A stretch of DNA of 54,073 bases, taken from NCBI GenBank assembly GCA_023228025.1, contig JALOCD010000014.1, positions 1-54,073 on the forward strand, written 5' to 3'. The notes below the pieces were generated by a model. It was not told the DNA's origin and did not search any database. It saw only the letters and a program-made list of their open reading frames with translations. This document shows, one piece after another, positions 16,777-25,100 of the stretch. Both the position numbers and the translations under genes were made by a program. This DNA comes from Prolixibacteraceae bacterium. GTDB taxonomy: Bacteria; Bacteroidota; Bacteroidia; Bacteroidales; Prolixibacteraceae. How positions within the stretch are numbered: the stretch's first letter is position 1; each line of letters begins with the position of its first letter.

Positions 16777-17346
16777 ATGAGAAAAGTAAAATTATCAATG
16801 CAAATGACCATAAACGGATATGTTGCCGGACCAAATGGAGAAAATGACTGGATGACCTGGAATCCTGATGACGAATTTATGGATTTTATCAATTCTCATT
16901 TTAATTCCTCAGATACCATTTTACTTGGCAGAAAAATGGCAGATGCCGGCTTTATAAAGTATTGGGAGGATGCACTGGAAAAGAATCCTGATACCCCATT
17001 TGCAAAACAAATAGTTGAAACTCCAAAAGTTATTTTTACCAAAACACTTGACAAATCAACCTGGAACAACACCACTTTGGCAAAAGGCAATCTCGCAGAG
17101 GAGATTGCCAGCTTAAAAAAACAAAACGGTAAAGACATTATTGTTTTTGGCGGTGCAGGTTTTGTTTCATCATTAATAAAAGAAGGGCTTATTGATGAGT
17201 ATTATCTAATTATAAATCCAACTGCTATGGGTAATGGGATGACTATTTTTAATTCACTCGACAGAATACAGAAATTTACACCCATACAAGCAAAACTTTA
17301 TCCAGGCGGCAAAACTGTTTTGAGTTACATGCCAAAAAATGATTGA
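16777..17346 (+). CDS. RibD C-terminal/dihydrofolate reductase-like protein, copy 2
   Basis: 189 residues from MRKVKLSMQMTINGYVAGPN; an alternative ATG at 16762 abuts the stop of the hydrolase gene and would add five residues. Features: LGRKMADAGFIKYWEDAL, TPKVIFTKTLDKSTW, KDIIVFGGAGFVSSLIKEG and EYYLIINPTAMGNG. A stand-alone NADPH-type reductase fold, substrate unknown. It is clearly related to but diverged from the protein at 14577-15143 (typical relatives, not a recent duplicate). Co-transcribed with the hydrolase. Confidence 0.86.
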   Translation: MRKVKLSMQMTINGYVAGPNGENDWMTWNPDDEFMDFINSHFNSSDTILLGRKMADAGFIKYWEDALEKNPDTPFAKQIVETPKVIFTKTLDKSTWNNTTLAKGNLAEEIASLKKQNGKDIIVFGGAGFVSSLIKEGLIDEYYLIINPTAMGNGMTIFNSLDRIQKFTPIQAKLYPGGKTVLSYMPKND

Positions 17347-17544
17347 CAGAACCGTTCAACAAGTGACAACAAAGGAAAAGAAAGCAATACTGAGAACAGG
17401 GGATTTAATGTGGTAAGCAGCTATGACACTCCAATTGCTAAAATTGTTTTTTTTGACACAAGGGAAGAGATTGGCTTGTTTACAGAAATAATGGGCATTA
17501 CAAAAGAAGGCGAAAAAGCTGTTCAAGAAATGAAGAAATTATAG
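17347..17544 (+). pseudogene. C-terminal remnant of a VOC-family gene
   Basis: No start codon, but the frame from the preceding stop reads GFNVVSSYDTPIAKIVFFDT from 17401 and ends EIGLFTEIMGITKEGEKAVQEMKKL at TAG 17542-17544. This resembles the last two strands of a VOC protein (FFDT, then an E-rich strand naming a metal ligand). The N-terminal half is absent. Confidence 0.5.
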
Positions 17545-17693
17545 ACTCTTTAAACAATGAGCTATCTGTTTACAAAGGAGCAAATGGCTCAGTTCAGTTT
17601 CCAATCAATGAGCCAATGCCGCTTGGCTTAATTCCTCTAATTGTAAAATTTAGAGTTAAGGAAAACGTGCAAAAGGCAAAAACAGAAGAATAG
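17526..17693 (+). pseudogene. C-terminal remnant of a DUF1801/YdhG-like gene
   Basis: In a different frame from the VOC remnant, 17526-17693 reads IIDSLNNELSVYKGANGSVQ, FPINEPMPLGLIPLIVKFRV and KENVQKAKTEE before TAG. This pattern matches the C-terminus of YdhG/DUF1801 proteins. It has no start and overlaps the end of the VOC remnant by 19 bp, as if two gene ends were fused by deletion. Confidence 0.5.
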
Positions 17694-17717
17694 TTTTAAT
17701 CATTAATTTCAATAATT

Positions 17718-18203
17718 ATGACAACTAAAGTACAAGCAATTCCAAAAGGCTTCCACACTTTGACTCCTTATATCAACGTTAAAGGTGCAGTGGAAGCGAT
17801 TGAGTTTTACAAAAAATCCTTTGGTGCAAAAGAAGTTGAACGAATGTTAATGCCGGATGGAAGTATTGGACATGCCGCAATTGAAATAGGCGACTCAAAG
17901 ATTATGCTTGCGGAAGAGAATGCCCTATGGGGTAATTTAAGCCCGCAAACAATAGGAGGATCACCGGTCAGTTTTTGTTTGTATGTTGAGGATGTAGATG
18001 CCGTTTTTTCCAGGGCCCTTCAGTATGGAGCTACTGTATTGGGAGGGATGGAAGTGAAGGATCAATTTTATGGCGACCGTACTGGAAGTCTGACCGATCC
18101 TTTCGGACACAAATGGACCATCATGACGCACATTGAGGATGTTTCGCCGGAAGAAATGCAAAAACGCATGGATGCGATGTTTGCAGGAGACAAAGATTTA
18201 TGA
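17718..18203 (+). CDS. PhnB-like VOC-family protein
   Basis: 161 residues with the PhnB/YaeR-type VOC layout: GFHTLTPYINVKGAVEAIEF at 11-30, YKKSFGAKEVERMLMPDGSIGHAAIEIGDSKIMLAEE, then VEDVDAVFSRALQYGATV and FYGDRTGSLTDPFGHKW near the C-terminus. These proteins are usually annotated as glyoxalase-like with unknown substrate. Intact; it follows two decayed genes in the same orientation. Confidence 0.88.
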   Translation: MTTKVQAIPKGFHTLTPYINVKGAVEAIEFYKKSFGAKEVERMLMPDGSIGHAAIEIGDSKIMLAEENALWGNLSPQTIGGSPVSFCLYVEDVDAVFSRALQYGATVLGGMEVKDQFYGDRTGSLTDPFGHKWTIMTHIEDVSPEEMQKRMDAMFAGDKDL

Positions 18204-18285
18204 GAAGAGTGAGGATGATTTAATGCCTCATTTTTCTTTAAAGTACGACATTAATTTCTTTTTATTACTTATAAACCAACATACA

Positions 18286-18666
18286 ATGAAAAAAGACAAA
18301 ATCATTTTTTGGATTACCACATCCATAATCTTCCTGTTCGAAGGTGTAATGCCAGCATTGACATCGCAAACAGAAATGGCCAAAGAAGGTATCCGACATT
18401 TAGGCTATCCTGAATATTTTGGCGTCATGTTCATGGTTTTTAAAGTGTTGGGTGCACTTGCCTTGATTCTTCCGCAAATTCCTGTCCGCATAAAAGAATG
18501 GGCATATGCAGGTTTTGCCATTGATTTTATTTCAGCATTTGTAAGTCTTTGGGCCGTTGACGGGTTAAAGCCAATGACTTTTTTCCCAATTGTTTTTATA
18601 GGGATCCTGGTTTTGTCATATGTGTATTATCATAAGATTAATAAACAAGAAAATTACAACAATTAA
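18286..18666 (+). CDS. DoxX-like membrane protein
   Basis: 126 residues from MKKDKIIFWITTSIIFLFEG. A longer frame starting at 18133 overlaps the VOC gene and is rejected. Four hydrophobic helices with EMAKEGIRHLGYPEYFGVMF between the first and second, VMFMVFKVLGALALILPQIP, and a conserved WAYAGFAIDFISAF match the DoxX_2 group. Such inner-membrane proteins are thought to support redox or sulfur-related processes, but most are unassigned. Confidence 0.8.
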   Translation: MKKDKIIFWITTSIIFLFEGVMPALTSQTEMAKEGIRHLGYPEYFGVMFMVFKVLGALALILPQIPVRIKEWAYAGFAIDFISAFVSLWAVDGLKPMTFFPIVFIGILVLSYVYYHKINKQENYNN

Positions 18667-18683
18667 TTATAAACCATTAAGTT

Positions 18684-18933
18684 ATGTCATTCAAAGGTGA
18701 ATTAAATACCATAGATTACACCCTTGGTGCCACAACACGAAACTCGAAAGTTATCAAGGCTTCGCAGGAGAGATGATTATGGAAGTCAAATTTTAGGCGG
18801 TAGGAACCGGAACAAGAGTTACCTTTTTGTTTAAGAATATCCCATCAGGCATACAACGCAAGGACAATGTAACCGGAACTCGATCGACACTCAAGAAACT
18901 GGCACGCTTTGTGGAGGAAACCAAACGGAAATA
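18684..18933 (+). pseudogene. Decayed SRPBCC/AHSA1 gene with internal deletion and nonsense codon
   Basis: The N-terminal part reads MSFKGELNTIDYTLGATTRN then SKVIKASQE; the next part, in another frame, reads FAGEMIMEVKF, then TAG (18794-18796), then AVGTGTRVTFLFKNIPSGI and ends with ARFVEETKRK. A normal family member has about 90-100 residues between ASQE and FAGEM. The junction falls in CGCAGGAGAG, usable in both frames, which suggests deletion through a short direct repeat. Not expected to make a functional protein. Confidence 0.7.
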
Positions 18934-18944
18934 GGATTTGGTAA

Positions 18945-19064
18945 AACATCATATTGTTTTTAGGTGTTAATGCCTTATTATTCTTCATGCCTGGATCGCT
19001 TTTATTATTAGAAGGCTCCTTGGGAATAGTTTCGATTTATGTGTTAAAAACCGTTATTCTATAA
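18945..19064 (+). pseudogene. Remnant of a membrane protein C-terminus
   Basis: Following a stop at 18942-18944 an open stretch reads VNALLFFMPGSLLLLEGSLG then IVSIYVLKTVIL and stops at 19062-19064. Strongly hydrophobic with no start codon. Consistent with the last two helices of a lost membrane protein; family not identifiable. Confidence 0.3.
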
Positions 19065-19150
19065 GGTTTTTCAGATAGTTTTATCAACTATTTCATGAAA
19101 TTATATTTTATCGTTTTTTAGATAAAGTGTTGCTCGATTTCCCGAGTTAG

Positions 19151-19367
19151 AGACTCCGCAGGAGTCTTCCGTGAATAACCTCCAGTGCAACTGAGTGACG
19201 AGTGGGATAAAAATCTTCATGAACCCCATTAGGGTTTCCCAACATCAAGGTGTTGCACAGTTTATCTTGATATTGTTGGGTAACTCCTACAGAGTTTATT
19301 TTCATGAGTGCCTTTCTTTTTCTCCGGTTAAAACCGGAGGTTATTCACAGGCAACTCCTATAGAGTT
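19151..19367. repeat. Cluster of short hairpins with differing arms
   Basis: Successive short palindromes: AGACTCC-GCA-GGAGTCT (19151-19167), AACCC-CATTA-GGGTT (19222-19236), CCCAACA at 19238 paired with TGTTGGG at 19274, AACTC-CTACA-GAGTT (19282-19296), CTCCGGTTAAAACCGGAG (19322-19339) and AACTC-CTATA-GAGTT (19353-19367). The CCGGTTAAAACCGG unit recurs at 40883-40902. No coding potential seen. These fill part of the 1-kb gap before 19717. Confidence 0.75.
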
Positions 19368-19439
19368 TTATTAATTAAACGATATTGAATTACATTTATT
19401 CAATTGTCTCTTTTGCGATGGCATCAATTTTCGAAGTCT

Positions 19440-19634
19440 GTAAATCTTATTTTCATTAGCAATCTTAGTAGCAATCGATGCCCCATTTGACCTAAATCTT
19501 ATTATCTTATTTTGTTAATTTTCTGCTGCGTTTAAATCATTGTAAATGAATCATTTGAATAAGATAATAAGATTTAGGTGAATCATCGGTTCTTTCTACT
19601 AAGATTTCTTGAGAGAATAAGATTTTACAAATCC
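19440..19634. repeat. Long nested inverted repeat built from ATCTTA words (element A)
   Basis: Perfect 21-bp inner arms (ending CTTATTATCTTATT on the left, from 19491 to 19511, and starting AATAAGATAATAAG on the right) around a ~47-nt centre. Outside them AATCTTAGTAG and CTACTAAGATT pair, and the outermost GTAAATCTTATT pairs with AATAAGATTTTAC. The total is about 195 bp without a gene. Its layout matches element B at 37606-37812 with T/C changes in the repeated word. Confidence 0.8.
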
Positions 19635-19716
19635 TGATTAAGCCAAAAACTTTAGCTTTCAATCTGATTAATCATTTAATCCTCTGTAGGATAATGAAGC
19701 AAATTAAAACAGATAA

Positions 19717-20049
19717 TTAATCCAAATATATTTTTTCAAAGTAGCGCAAGGCGCAATCCTGCAAGACCTTGTGCTTGCGTTCTTCCGGGATAACAGGGGC
19801 TAGTGCTTTTTGGGTAAAGATGGGCCATCCATCTGCATCAATGCCGGTTTTTTGTGTCAGCCCCATCTCCTGGTAGAGCGTACAGCTGCCTAAATGGATA
19901 AGACTCATTTTTTCATCCTTCGTGAAGCGTTGAAATGTAAGCCCGCGTTCGCGGATGCCAATCAGAAAAAGTACCCCGTTCAGATCTATATCGATGTTGA
20001 ATTGCTTGCCAAGATGGTCGCACAATTCTGTCCAGTTTGAAAATGTCAT
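19717..20049 (-). CDS. Conserved hypothetical protein
   Basis: 110 residues, MTFSNWTELCDHLGKQFNID at the start, with IDADGWPIF and a final LQDCALRYFEKIYLD. It has no signal peptide or membrane segment. The sequence appears to belong to a family restricted to Bacteroidota whose role is unknown. It stands alone between the long non-coding stretch and the hairpin before asnS. Confidence 0.6.
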   Translation of the reverse strand: MTFSNWTELCDHLGKQFNIDIDLNGVLFLIGIRERGLTFQRFTKDEKMSLIHLGSCTLYQEMGLTQKTGIDADGWPIFTQKALAPVIPEERKHKVLQDCALRYFEKIYLD

Positions 20050-20086
20050 GATTACAAAATTTTTGTCAAAGTTAATGGAAAACTTA

Positions 20087-20230
20087 TTACACAGAGTTTC
20101 ACAGAGAATCCACAGAGTTACACGGAGAAAAAATAGATGGATAATCGTTATTATTTCAATTTATTTAATTCATGCTTCCTTACATAAAACTCTGTGCACC
20201 TCTGTGGATTCTCTGTGAAACTCTGTGTAA
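20087..20230. repeat. Word-repeat hairpin, CACAGAG words
   Basis: A perfect 31-bp inverted repeat: 20087-20117 pairs with 20200-20230. The arms hold CACAGAG three times; the left arm continues with a fourth copy (TACACGGAG) and the right begins with CTCTGTGCAC. The 82-nt centre is AT-rich. Words of the same type appear at 44414-44527. Confidence 0.9.
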
Positions 20231-20277
20231 TTTTTCTAAAACACGAATTTCGAGTACCGACTAGACGCCAAAATGTG

Positions 20278-20285
20278 TAATTTTG
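20278..20285 (+). promoter_or_regulatory. -7 box candidate for asnS
   Basis: TAATTTTG matches TAnnTTTG and lies 59 bp before the asnS ATG. No clear -33 TTTG at the usual spacing. The leader includes the palindrome-like CAATTGATAG. Confidence 0.4.
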
Positions 20286-20344
20286 CCTTAACTATCAATT
20301 GATAGATTTATTACACACTGTTTTACAAGGAAGAATTGATCATA

Positions 20345-21784
20345 ATGGAAAAAATTCAGATTGCAGGGATATTGAAATCAGGTCAGGTTGGCGCTGAAAT
20401 AACCATCAAAGGATGGGTCCGTACGCGTCGCGGAAGTAAGAATGTTAATTTTATTGCCCTGAACGACGGGTCCACCATCAACAACCTCCAGGTGGTTGCC
20501 GAAGTTGAAACTTTTGGGGAAGAGTTTTTCAAAAATATCAATACCGGAGCGGCAATTGGAGTTACCGGCACACTGGTTGCCTCGGCCGGTTCCGGGCAAT
20601 CCGTTGAACTGAAAGCCGAAAAAATTGAGCTTATCGGTCTGTCCGACCCCGACAAATATCCTATCCAACCGAAAAGGCACAGCCTCGAATTTTTACGCGA
20701 AGTCGCCCATCTTCGTCCGCGAACAGCCACTTTCAGCGCGGTCTTCCGGATACGGCATGCGATGATTTTTGCCATTCACTCCTTTTTCAACGATAGGGGG
20801 TTCTTCAATATTCATACCCCCATCATCACCAGTTCTGATGCCGAAGGCGCAGGTGAGATGTTTAGGGTCAGTACGCTTCCGGCCATCAATCCTCCTTTGA
20901 ATGAGGAAGGGGCTGTCGATTACAGTCAGGACTTCTTTGGAAAAGCGGCAAACCTGACTGTCTCCGGACAGTTGGAAGGGGAACTTTTTGCCATGGCGCT
21001 TTCGAAAATCTATACCTTCGGACCTACTTTCCGTGCCGAAAATTCAAATACCTCCCGTCACCTGGCCGAGTTCTGGATGATCGAACCAGAGGTTGCCTTC
21101 TTCGACCTGAACGACAACATGGACCTGGCCGAAGAGTTTTTGAAATACCTGATCAACTATGCCCTGGAACATTGCATGGACGACCTGCTCTTTCTCAGCA
21201 ACCGTCTGACGGAAGAGGAGAAGGTCAAACCGGCCGACCAGCGGTCGATGGAGCTGATCGAAAAGCTGCGGTTTGTGGCCGATAATGATTTCATCAGGCT
21301 TACCTATACCGAGGCGATTGAAATTCTACGGAACTCGAAACCAAATAAAAAGGGACAATTCCAATACCCTGTCGGTGGATATGGCACGGATCTCCAGAGT
21401 GAGCACGAGCGATACCTTGTTGAGAAGGAGTTTAAAAAGCCGGTCATTCTTACCAACTATCCGAAAGAGATCAAGGCTTTTTATATGCGGCTCGACGACA
21501 ACGGTCAGACGGTGTCAGCCATGGATGTCCTCTTCCCGCAGATCGGTGAGATCATCGGTGGATCACAGCGTGAAGAGCGGCTCGAAGTGCTCGAACAGCG
21601 TATGGACGAAATGAACATACCCAAAGAGGATATGGAGTGGTACCTCGATACCAGGCGTTTTGGAGGGTGTCCGCATGCCGGTTTCGGACTTGGTTTCGAA
21701 CGACTAATGTTGTTTGTAACGGGGATGGGAAACATCCGCGACGTCATTCCATTTGCCCGAACGCCTAAAAATTGTGAGTTTTAA
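20345..21784 (+). CDS. asnS: Asparaginyl-tRNA synthetase
   Basis: 479 residues from ATG 20345, preceded by AAGGAAG; a TTG three codons earlier is less likely. Class II synthetase that charges tRNA-Asn. Domains: an N-terminal OB-fold anticodon-binding domain (residues 1-110, with GWVRTRRGSKNVNFIALNDG) and the catalytic domain with motif 2 FRAENSNTSRHLAEFWMIE and motif 3 GFGLGFERLMLFVTGMGNIR. Length is standard. It is 9 bp upstream of rpoN in the same direction, a likely co-transcribed pair. Confidence 0.97.
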   Translation: MEKIQIAGILKSGQVGAEITIKGWVRTRRGSKNVNFIALNDGSTINNLQVVAEVETFGEEFFKNINTGAAIGVTGTLVASAGSGQSVELKAEKIELIGLSDPDKYPIQPKRHSLEFLREVAHLRPRTATFSAVFRIRHAMIFAIHSFFNDRGFFNIHTPIITSSDAEGAGEMFRVSTLPAINPPLNEEGAVDYSQDFFGKAANLTVSGQLEGELFAMALSKIYTFGPTFRAENSNTSRHLAEFWMIEPEVAFFDLNDNMDLAEEFLKYLINYALEHCMDDLLFLSNRLTEEEKVKPADQRSMELIEKLRFVADNDFIRLTYTEAIEILRNSKPNKKGQFQYPVGGYGTDLQSEHERYLVEKEFKKPVILTNYPKEIKAFYMRLDDNGQTVSAMDVLFPQIGEIIGGSQREERLEVLEQRMDEMNIPKEDMEWYLDTRRFGGCPHAGFGLGFERLMLFVTGMGNIRDVIPFARTPKNCEF

Positions 21785-21793
21785 TTTGAATAA

Positions 21794-23251
21794 ATGCAAA
21801 ATCTCTCACTCCAGCAAAGGCTGCTTCAAAAGCTATCACCTCAGCAGATCCAGGTAATCAAGCTGTTGGAGTTGCCTATGCTTCAGTTGGAGCAACGCAT
21901 TAAAAAGGAGTTGGAAGAGAATCCGGTGCTCGAGTTGGAAGAGGATGATTTTAGCGCTCCCGAAGAGGAAAATCCCAATGACCTGAAGACGAAGGAGGAT
22001 AACGACAACGAGGAATTCTCTGTTGATGACTACATCAACGACGAAGATGAGCCCTCCTACCGATACGAAACCAACAACTATTCCAAGGATGAAAAGATAG
22101 CGGAGATACCCTATTCCGAATCCAACTCATTTCATGAATATCTTCAGGAGCAGATCGCCATGGTGATGTTAAACGAGGAGGATGCCATTCTCGCAGAGCA
22201 GATCATTGGGAACATTGACGAAGACGGATATTTGCGCCGCGAACTGGAAGCCATTGTCGATGATGTTGCCTTTGCCCGGAACATCTTGACAGATGAAAAG
22301 AAATTATCATCCATCCTGCATATTATTCATGAACTGGACCCTGCTGGGGTCGGGGCCAGGGATTTGAGGGAATGTTTGATGCTACAGCTTTCCAGGAAAG
22401 GGATGCACCGTGAGGAGGTCAGAATGGCTTACCGCATTCTGGAAGATACTTTTGAAGAGTTCACAAAAAAGCATTACGACAAAATTCAGCGCAAATTCAA
22501 CATTGGGGAGGAAGGCCTTCGTGATGCAATTGATGAAATCCTCAAGCTCAATCCCAAGCCCGGCAACTCTTTCAGCAACAATCTCAACAAAGGCAACCAG
22601 ACAATTATCCCCGATTTTATTCTGGAGATTGTGGATGACGAGATGATCCTGAGCTTAAACCAACGAAATGCTCCCGAGTTAACGATCAGCAACTATTATT
22701 CCAATATGCTGAAAAGTTTCCGTGACAATGGCCGGGGCTTGAGCAACGACCAGAAGGATGCCCTTCTTTTTGTCAAGCAGAAGATCGATTCGGCAAAATG
22801 GTTCATTGATGCGATCAGGCAGCGTCAGGAGACATTGATGATGGTGATGAACGCGATGCTTCAGTTTCAGCGGGAGTTTTTTGTGGAAGGCGATGAGACC
22901 AAGCTGAAGCCGATGATCCTAAAAGACATTGCCGATCTGACCGGACTTGATATCTCGACCATTTCGCGGGTTTCGAACAGCAAATACATTCAAACGCATT
23001 TTGGCATCTATTCATTGAAATATTTCTTCTCTGAGTCGATGCAGAAAGAGGATGGTGAAGAGGTCTCTACCCGCGAGATTAAATCGATCCTGAAGGAGTG
23101 TATCGGAAATGAAAACAAGCAAAAACCGGTTACCGACGATGAACTTGCTTCCATTTTAAAGGACAAGGGTTACAACATTGCCCGTCGTACGGTAGCCAAA
23201 TACCGCGAACAACTGGATATTCCGGTAGCCCGGATGCGTAAGGAGCTTTAA
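21794..23251 (+). CDS. rpoN: RNA polymerase sigma-54 factor
   Basis: 485 residues with the three sigma-54 regions: glutamine/leucine-rich region I (LLQKLSPQQIQVIKLLELPM at 11-30), an acidic region II (about 50-95), the core-binding and helix-turn-helix regions, and the RpoN box ARRTVAKYREQLDIPVARMR at the C-terminus. It directs RNA polymerase to -24/-12 promoters opened by AAA+ activators. No enhancer-binding activator lies in the window, so its regulon is not indicated here. Confidence 0.97.
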   Translation: MQNLSLQQRLLQKLSPQQIQVIKLLELPMLQLEQRIKKELEENPVLELEEDDFSAPEEENPNDLKTKEDNDNEEFSVDDYINDEDEPSYRYETNNYSKDEKIAEIPYSESNSFHEYLQEQIAMVMLNEEDAILAEQIIGNIDEDGYLRRELEAIVDDVAFARNILTDEKKLSSILHIIHELDPAGVGARDLRECLMLQLSRKGMHREEVRMAYRILEDTFEEFTKKHYDKIQRKFNIGEEGLRDAIDEILKLNPKPGNSFSNNLNKGNQTIIPDFILEIVDDEMILSLNQRNAPELTISNYYSNMLKSFRDNGRGLSNDQKDALLFVKQKIDSAKWFIDAIRQRQETLMMVMNAMLQFQREFFVEGDETKLKPMILKDIADLTGLDISTISRVSNSKYIQTHFGIYSLKYFFSESMQKEDGEEVSTREIKSILKECIGNENKQKPVTDDELASILKDKGYNIARRTVAKYREQLDIPVARMRKEL

Positions 23252-23255
23252 GCAA

Positions 23256-23957
23256 TCAAACGACAAATTTGTATCCTATCCCCTTGAGGGTGCGGATGTG
23301 GTCGTTCCCTATCTTTTCCCTCAGTTTTCTGATGTGCACATCGATGGTCCTGTCGCCAACGATGACGTTGTCGCCCCAAACTGATTTGTATATTTCGTCG
23401 CGCAAAAATACTTTGTCAGGCTTGGAAACCAACAACGAGAGCAGTTCAAACTCCTTCCGTGGTAACATCATCTCCCTGTCGTCAATCTGAAGGGTAAATT
23501 TTTCCTTGTCGATGATCAGGTTCCCAATGTGCAGGACTTTATCCTGCTCAACATTTTCGGGAGTCGCTCCCCCACTTCTTTTCAGTAGCGCTTTCACCCT
23601 GCTGATCAGAACTTTAGGTCGGATTGGTTTGGTGATGTAGTCGTCAGCCCCGGCATCAAACCCGGCAATTTGAGAATAATCTTCCCCACGGGCAGTCAGG
23701 AAAGCGATCACAACATCCCTGAAACCAGGAAGTTTTCGTATTTCTTCGCAGGCGGCAATTCCATCCATCTCAGGCATCATCACATCCAGGATCACGAGAT
23801 CAGGCTTCACCTTGGTAACCATCTGGATAGCCTCTTTCCCGTTTCTTCCGGTAAACACCTTAAAACCCTCCCGTTCGAGGTTGTAACTTACAAATTCAAG
23901 AATGTCTTCTTCATCATCCACCAGAAGAATACGTGGGATGTTCTCTTTTTCAGTCAT
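23256..23957 (-). CDS. OmpR/PhoB-family response regulator
   Basis: 233 residues: receiver domain with acidic pocket DDEED at 14-18, phosphoacceptor D58 (VILDVMMPEMDG) and K in ITKPIRP, then an OmpR-type winged helix (RKEFELLSLLVSKPDKVF and GDRTIDVHIRKLREKIG). It acts as a DNA-binding transcription factor. It is 84 bp downstream of the histidine kinase and, with PiT and DUF47 upstream, may control phosphate genes, though kinase-first order is the reverse of the usual phoB-phoR arrangement. Convergent with rpoN, 4 bp apart. Confidence 0.94.
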   Translation of the reverse strand: MTEKENIPRILLVDDEEDILEFVSYNLEREGFKVFTGRNGKEAIQMVTKVKPDLVILDVMMPEMDGIAACEEIRKLPGFRDVVIAFLTARGEDYSQIAGFDAGADDYITKPIRPKVLISRVKALLKRSGGATPENVEQDKVLHIGNLIIDKEKFTLQIDDREMMLPRKEFELLSLLVSKPDKVFLRDEIYKSVWGDNVIVGDRTIDVHIRKLREKIGNDHIRTLKGIGYKFVV

Positions 23958-24041
23958 GATCTATAATATTGAAAATTCGATAATGGATCCTCAAGGATAA
24001 ATTTAGAACAAATTACCGATTAAGTAGCTGTTCCAAAATTT

Positions 24042-25091
24042 TTATTTCGCCGACTTCCCTTTTTCCAGTGCAAAGGTGAAGGTAGTACCGCCGTCCGGAA
24101 CGCTTTTTACGTGGATCTTTTGTTTGTGTGCTTCGATGATGTGTTTGACAATGGAGAGTCCCAATCCTGTTCCTCCCTGCATCCTTGAGCGACTCTTGTC
24201 GACCCTGTAGAAGCGTTCGAAGATGCGTGGCAGATCCTTCTTTTCGATGCCAATCCCATCGTCGTTGACCTCAATCAGCAAGAGGTTGTTCATATCATAA
24301 AAACCCACCGTAACGTTTCCGTCCCTTCTCCCGTATTTGATGGCATTGCCTATCAGGTTACGCATCGCTTCGAAGATCCGTTTCTTGTCTGCTTTCACCA
24401 GAAATGGTTTGCCGGAAGTGAGGTTCAGGTTCATGGAAATGCCCCTTTCGGTGGCTTCCCGCAGCTCAAGCTCAAACACCTCTTCGACCAGTTTGCTGAT
24501 ATCGAAAATTTCAGGATTCAATTTGAGCTCGCCAGACTCCAGTTTGGTAATTGACTCAAGATCTTCCACAACGTTGATCATCCTGTCGATACTCTTTTCG
24601 GTCCGCTCGAGATAGAGCCTGTTGATTTCAGGATCCTCCAATCCACCATCCAAAAGGGTTAAAATGTAACCCTGGATATTGAAGATGGGGGTTTTTAGTT
24701 CGTGCGAGACATTTCCTACAAAGTCCTTGCGGTATTTTTCGAGGTCACGGAGGCGTTCAATTTCGGCCATCTTATCATCAGCCCAGATCTTAACATCGTG
24801 TTCCACCTCGGCGAGAATGTCTTTGTTCTTATCCTTTTTCTTCTTTTTATCTTTACCGGGAACGCCGCTGATAGTCTTATAGATAGGGGTAATCTTATCG
24901 TTTATCAGGTAGTTCAGGATGTAACTGGTAGTCAGAAAAGACAGCAAAAAGATAACCGGTATCAGAATCACCAGCAAATAAGGATATCCGTAATAATAGT
25001 TAATAGCGACAAGCAACGCCGTAAGAAGTGTTGTAACCAGAGAGGAAACAAGAGATAGATTACTAGGCGTATAGGATCTGAGAATTCGCAT
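24042..25091 (-). CDS. PhoR-like membrane sensor histidine kinase
   Basis: 349 residues. Two membrane helices (about 12-31 and 37-62) with almost no periplasmic loop, a lysine-rich linker at 80-90, the HisKA H-box FVGNVSHELKTPIFN with H130, then the N box (NLIGNAIKYG), G1 (DDGIGIEKKD) and G2 (GGTGLGLSIVKH). Absence of a periplasmic sensor domain means the signal is probably read in the membrane or cytoplasm. It starts 9 bp after the PiT stop on the same strand. Confidence 0.93.
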   Translation of the reverse strand: MRILRSYTPSNLSLVSSLVTTLLTALLVAINYYYGYPYLLVILIPVIFLLSFLTTSYILNYLINDKITPIYKTISGVPGKDKKKKKDKNKDILAEVEHDVKIWADDKMAEIERLRDLEKYRKDFVGNVSHELKTPIFNIQGYILTLLDGGLEDPEINRLYLERTEKSIDRMINVVEDLESITKLESGELKLNPEIFDISKLVEEVFELELREATERGISMNLNLTSGKPFLVKADKKRIFEAMRNLIGNAIKYGRRDGNVTVGFYDMNNLLLIEVNDDGIGIEKKDLPRIFERFYRVDKSRSRMQGGTGLGLSIVKHIIEAHKQKIHVKSVPDGGTTFTFALEKGKSAK

Positions 25092-25100
25092 GTTGGATTA

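Noticed and set aside
13058..18933. Integron-like gene-cassette array
   Set aside because: The run of small same-strand genes suggested cassettes, but no integrase gene and no attC-like paired sites were found in the gaps.
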